A stretch of DNA of 6,172 bases from a bacterium (GTDB taxonomy: Bacteria; Chlamydiota; Chlamydiia; Chlamydiales; SM23-39), in NCBI GenBank assembly GCA_021818045.1, contig JAKAFF010000092.1, positions 1-6,172 on the forward strand, written 5' to 3'. The notes beneath the pieces were generated by a model, which had not been told where the DNA came from, ran no database searches, and saw only the letters and a list, made by a program, of their open reading frames with translations. Position 1 is the stretch's first letter, and each line of letters begins with the position of its first letter. A program made the translations under genes and the position numbers. This document shows positions 4,878 to 6,172 of the stretch, in pieces.

Positions 4878-6172
4878 ATGGACAAAATTTTTACTCAGTA
4901 TGATTCGTGCTCTAGGCTAAGGCAGCTTGCGCAGCTACCTGTTGATTTGTCGCTGATCTTGACCCCAGAAAGGATCGAGAAAATGGTGATTCGCTCTTTG
5001 GGCTTTCAGCTTTTTTACGGGACAGAGCGGATTTGCGAGGAGGGGATAGAGGCTTTATTTGCGCTTGCCAAAGAGGCGGGGGTGATGCAAAAAATGGCCG
5101 CTATGCAAAGTGGCGAGGTGATTAATCGGATTGAAGGGGTAGAAAGCGAAAATCGGTCCGTTTTGCATACGGCGATGAGAGATCAGTTCGATCATAGACA
5201 ACAGAGCGCATCTGCTAAAGAGGCGGCTTTTGCGGCGGAAAAAGAGCTGCATAAATTGGAAAAGTTCTGGACGCGCCATGAGGGGCGCTTTACCGATTTG
5301 ATTCAAATAGGCATCGGAGGATCTGATTTGGGTCCGCGTGCTTTGGCTGTGGCTTTACAACACTTTCATAAAAAAGGGTGCAGGGTCCATTTTATCTCTA
5401 ATGTGGATCCAGATGATGCGCATCGGGTTTTGTCTTGCGTCAATTTGCAATCGACAGTGGTTGTTGTGGTCTCGAAGTCGGGGACGACTCTTGAGACTTT
5501 GACAAATGAAGAGTTGGTCCGAAATCAGATGTTGAAAATGGGTCTTAATCCCAAGGACCATTTTATCGCAGTCACCGGGGAAAAAAGTCCAATGGATAAC
5601 CCAACGCGCTATTTGGCCTCTTTTTATATGTGGGATTTTGTGGGCGGGCGTTATTCTGCAACTTCAATGGTTGGGGGCGTTATGCTCTCATTTTTGTTGG
5701 GATTTTCGGTCTTTAAAGAAATCTTAAAAGGCGCACATGAGATGGATCGTCATGCGCTGACGGCTCCCATAGAGAAAAACTTGCCCCTTGTGTCTGCACT
5801 TTTAGGGATTTGGAATCGCAATTTTTTGCGCTATCCGACTGTTGCGATCATTCCTTACTCTCAGGCGCTGCTTCGCTTTCCTGCTCATTTGCAGCAGCTA
5901 GATATGGAGTCCAATGGCAAAGAGATTGATCGTTTGGGGCGTTTTGTCGATTTTTCGACAGGGCCTGTGATTTGGGGAGAGCCAGGGACCAATGGCCAAC
6001 ATTCATTTTATCAGTTGATTCACCAAGGTACCGAGGTGGTTCCCTTGGAGTTCATTGGATTTTGCCAAAGCCAGGCGCATCATGATATCGAGATCGAAAA
6101 GACTACGTCACAAGAAAAGCTGTTGTCGAATTTGTTTGCCCAATCGATTGCTTTGGCCCTTGGGAGATCGGA
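4878..6172 (+). CDS. pgi: Glucose-6-phosphate isomerase, 3' end beyond the window
   Basis: The frame is open from the ATG at 4878 to the right edge, giving 431 residues; the usual length is about 525-550, so roughly the last 100 are missing. The enzyme interconverts glucose 6-phosphate and fructose 6-phosphate in the cytoplasm. Visible motifs are GIGGSDLGP (145-153) and SKSGTTLET (199-207), which bind the sugar phosphate; DFVGGRYSATSM (253-264), the first PGI signature; and GEPGTNGQHSF (367-377) with the catalytic base Glu368. His382 in QLIHQGT corresponds to the ring-opening histidine. The second signature with its lysine lies outside. The ATG follows GGGGA closely (weak spacing), but no better start precedes the conserved part. 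Confidence 0.97.
   Translation, partial: MDKIFTQYDSCSRLRQLAQLPVDLSLILTPERIEKMVIRSLGFQLFYGTERICEEGIEALFALAKEAGVMQKMAAMQSGEVINRIEGVESENRSVLHTAMRDQFDHRQQSASAKEAAFAAEKELHKLEKFWTRHEGRFTDLIQIGIGGSDLGPRALAVALQHFHKKGCRVHFISNVDPDDAHRVLSCVNLQSTVVVVVSKSGTTLETLTNEELVRNQMLKMGLNPKDHFIAVTGEKSPMDNPTRYLASFYMWDFVGGRYSATSMVGGVMLSFLLGFSVFKEILKGAHEMDRHALTAPIEKNLPLVSALLGIWNRNFLRYPTVAIIPYSQALLRFPAHLQQLDMESNGKEIDRLGRFVDFSTGPVIWGEPGTNGQHSFYQLIHQGTEVVPLEFIGFCQSQAHHDIEIEKTTSQEKLLSNLFAQSIALALGRS

Overview
The window most likely comes from a member of the phylum Chlamydiota, probably an environmental (chlamydia-like) lineage rather than Chlamydia itself. The main reason is the N-terminal layout of TrmB (a short MK..DL..PF.WEERRP start followed by an E.CSGNG SAM motif), which matches my memory of chlamydial TrmB proteins. 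The ExbB/ExbD pair and a glucose-6-phosphate isomerase of the GIGGSDLGP type are compatible with this. No tRNA here encodes its CCA end. I cannot name genus or species from the sequence.

Left part, 1-1059, is accessory DNA next to a tRNA gene. A ribbon-helix-helix (RHH) protein gene (560 to 66, minus strand) has a strong promoter, an operator-like perfect inverted repeat over its -35 box, and a perfect hairpin directly after its stop. Further right is the 5' stub of a GxxExxY-family gene (688-843). The stub breaks off inside a 40-bp copy of the 3' end of tRNA-Leu. The second copy of that repeat is the true 3' end of the intact tRNA-Leu(UAG) gene (1059 to 978). The roughly 106 bp between the copies hold a GC-rich palindromic segment and a strong plus-strand terminator. 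This looks like a degraded or miniature element at a tRNA attachment site. The stretch 611-687 holds only an imperfect hairpin and the ribosome binding site of the stub.

Middle part, 1060-3271: a 305-residue protein with four N-terminal hydrophobic segments in two pairs and a soluble C-terminal half stands alone behind an AT-rich promoter. It is a candidate inclusion-membrane or other secreted protein. It converges on an exbB-exbD operon encoding an energy-transducing inner-membrane complex (TolQ/TolR-like).

Right part, 3272-6172: divergent from exbB lies trmB (tRNA m7G46 methyltransferase), which overlaps by four bases a gene for a 241-residue protein I do not recognise. That gene ends two bases before the 3' end of a convergent tRNA-Pro(UGG). 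Divergent from the tRNA is pgi, which runs off the right edge. These are ordinary core genes.

No complete new system is demonstrated. The most unusual part is the tRNA-Leu repeat with its small palindromic insert and truncated neighbour.
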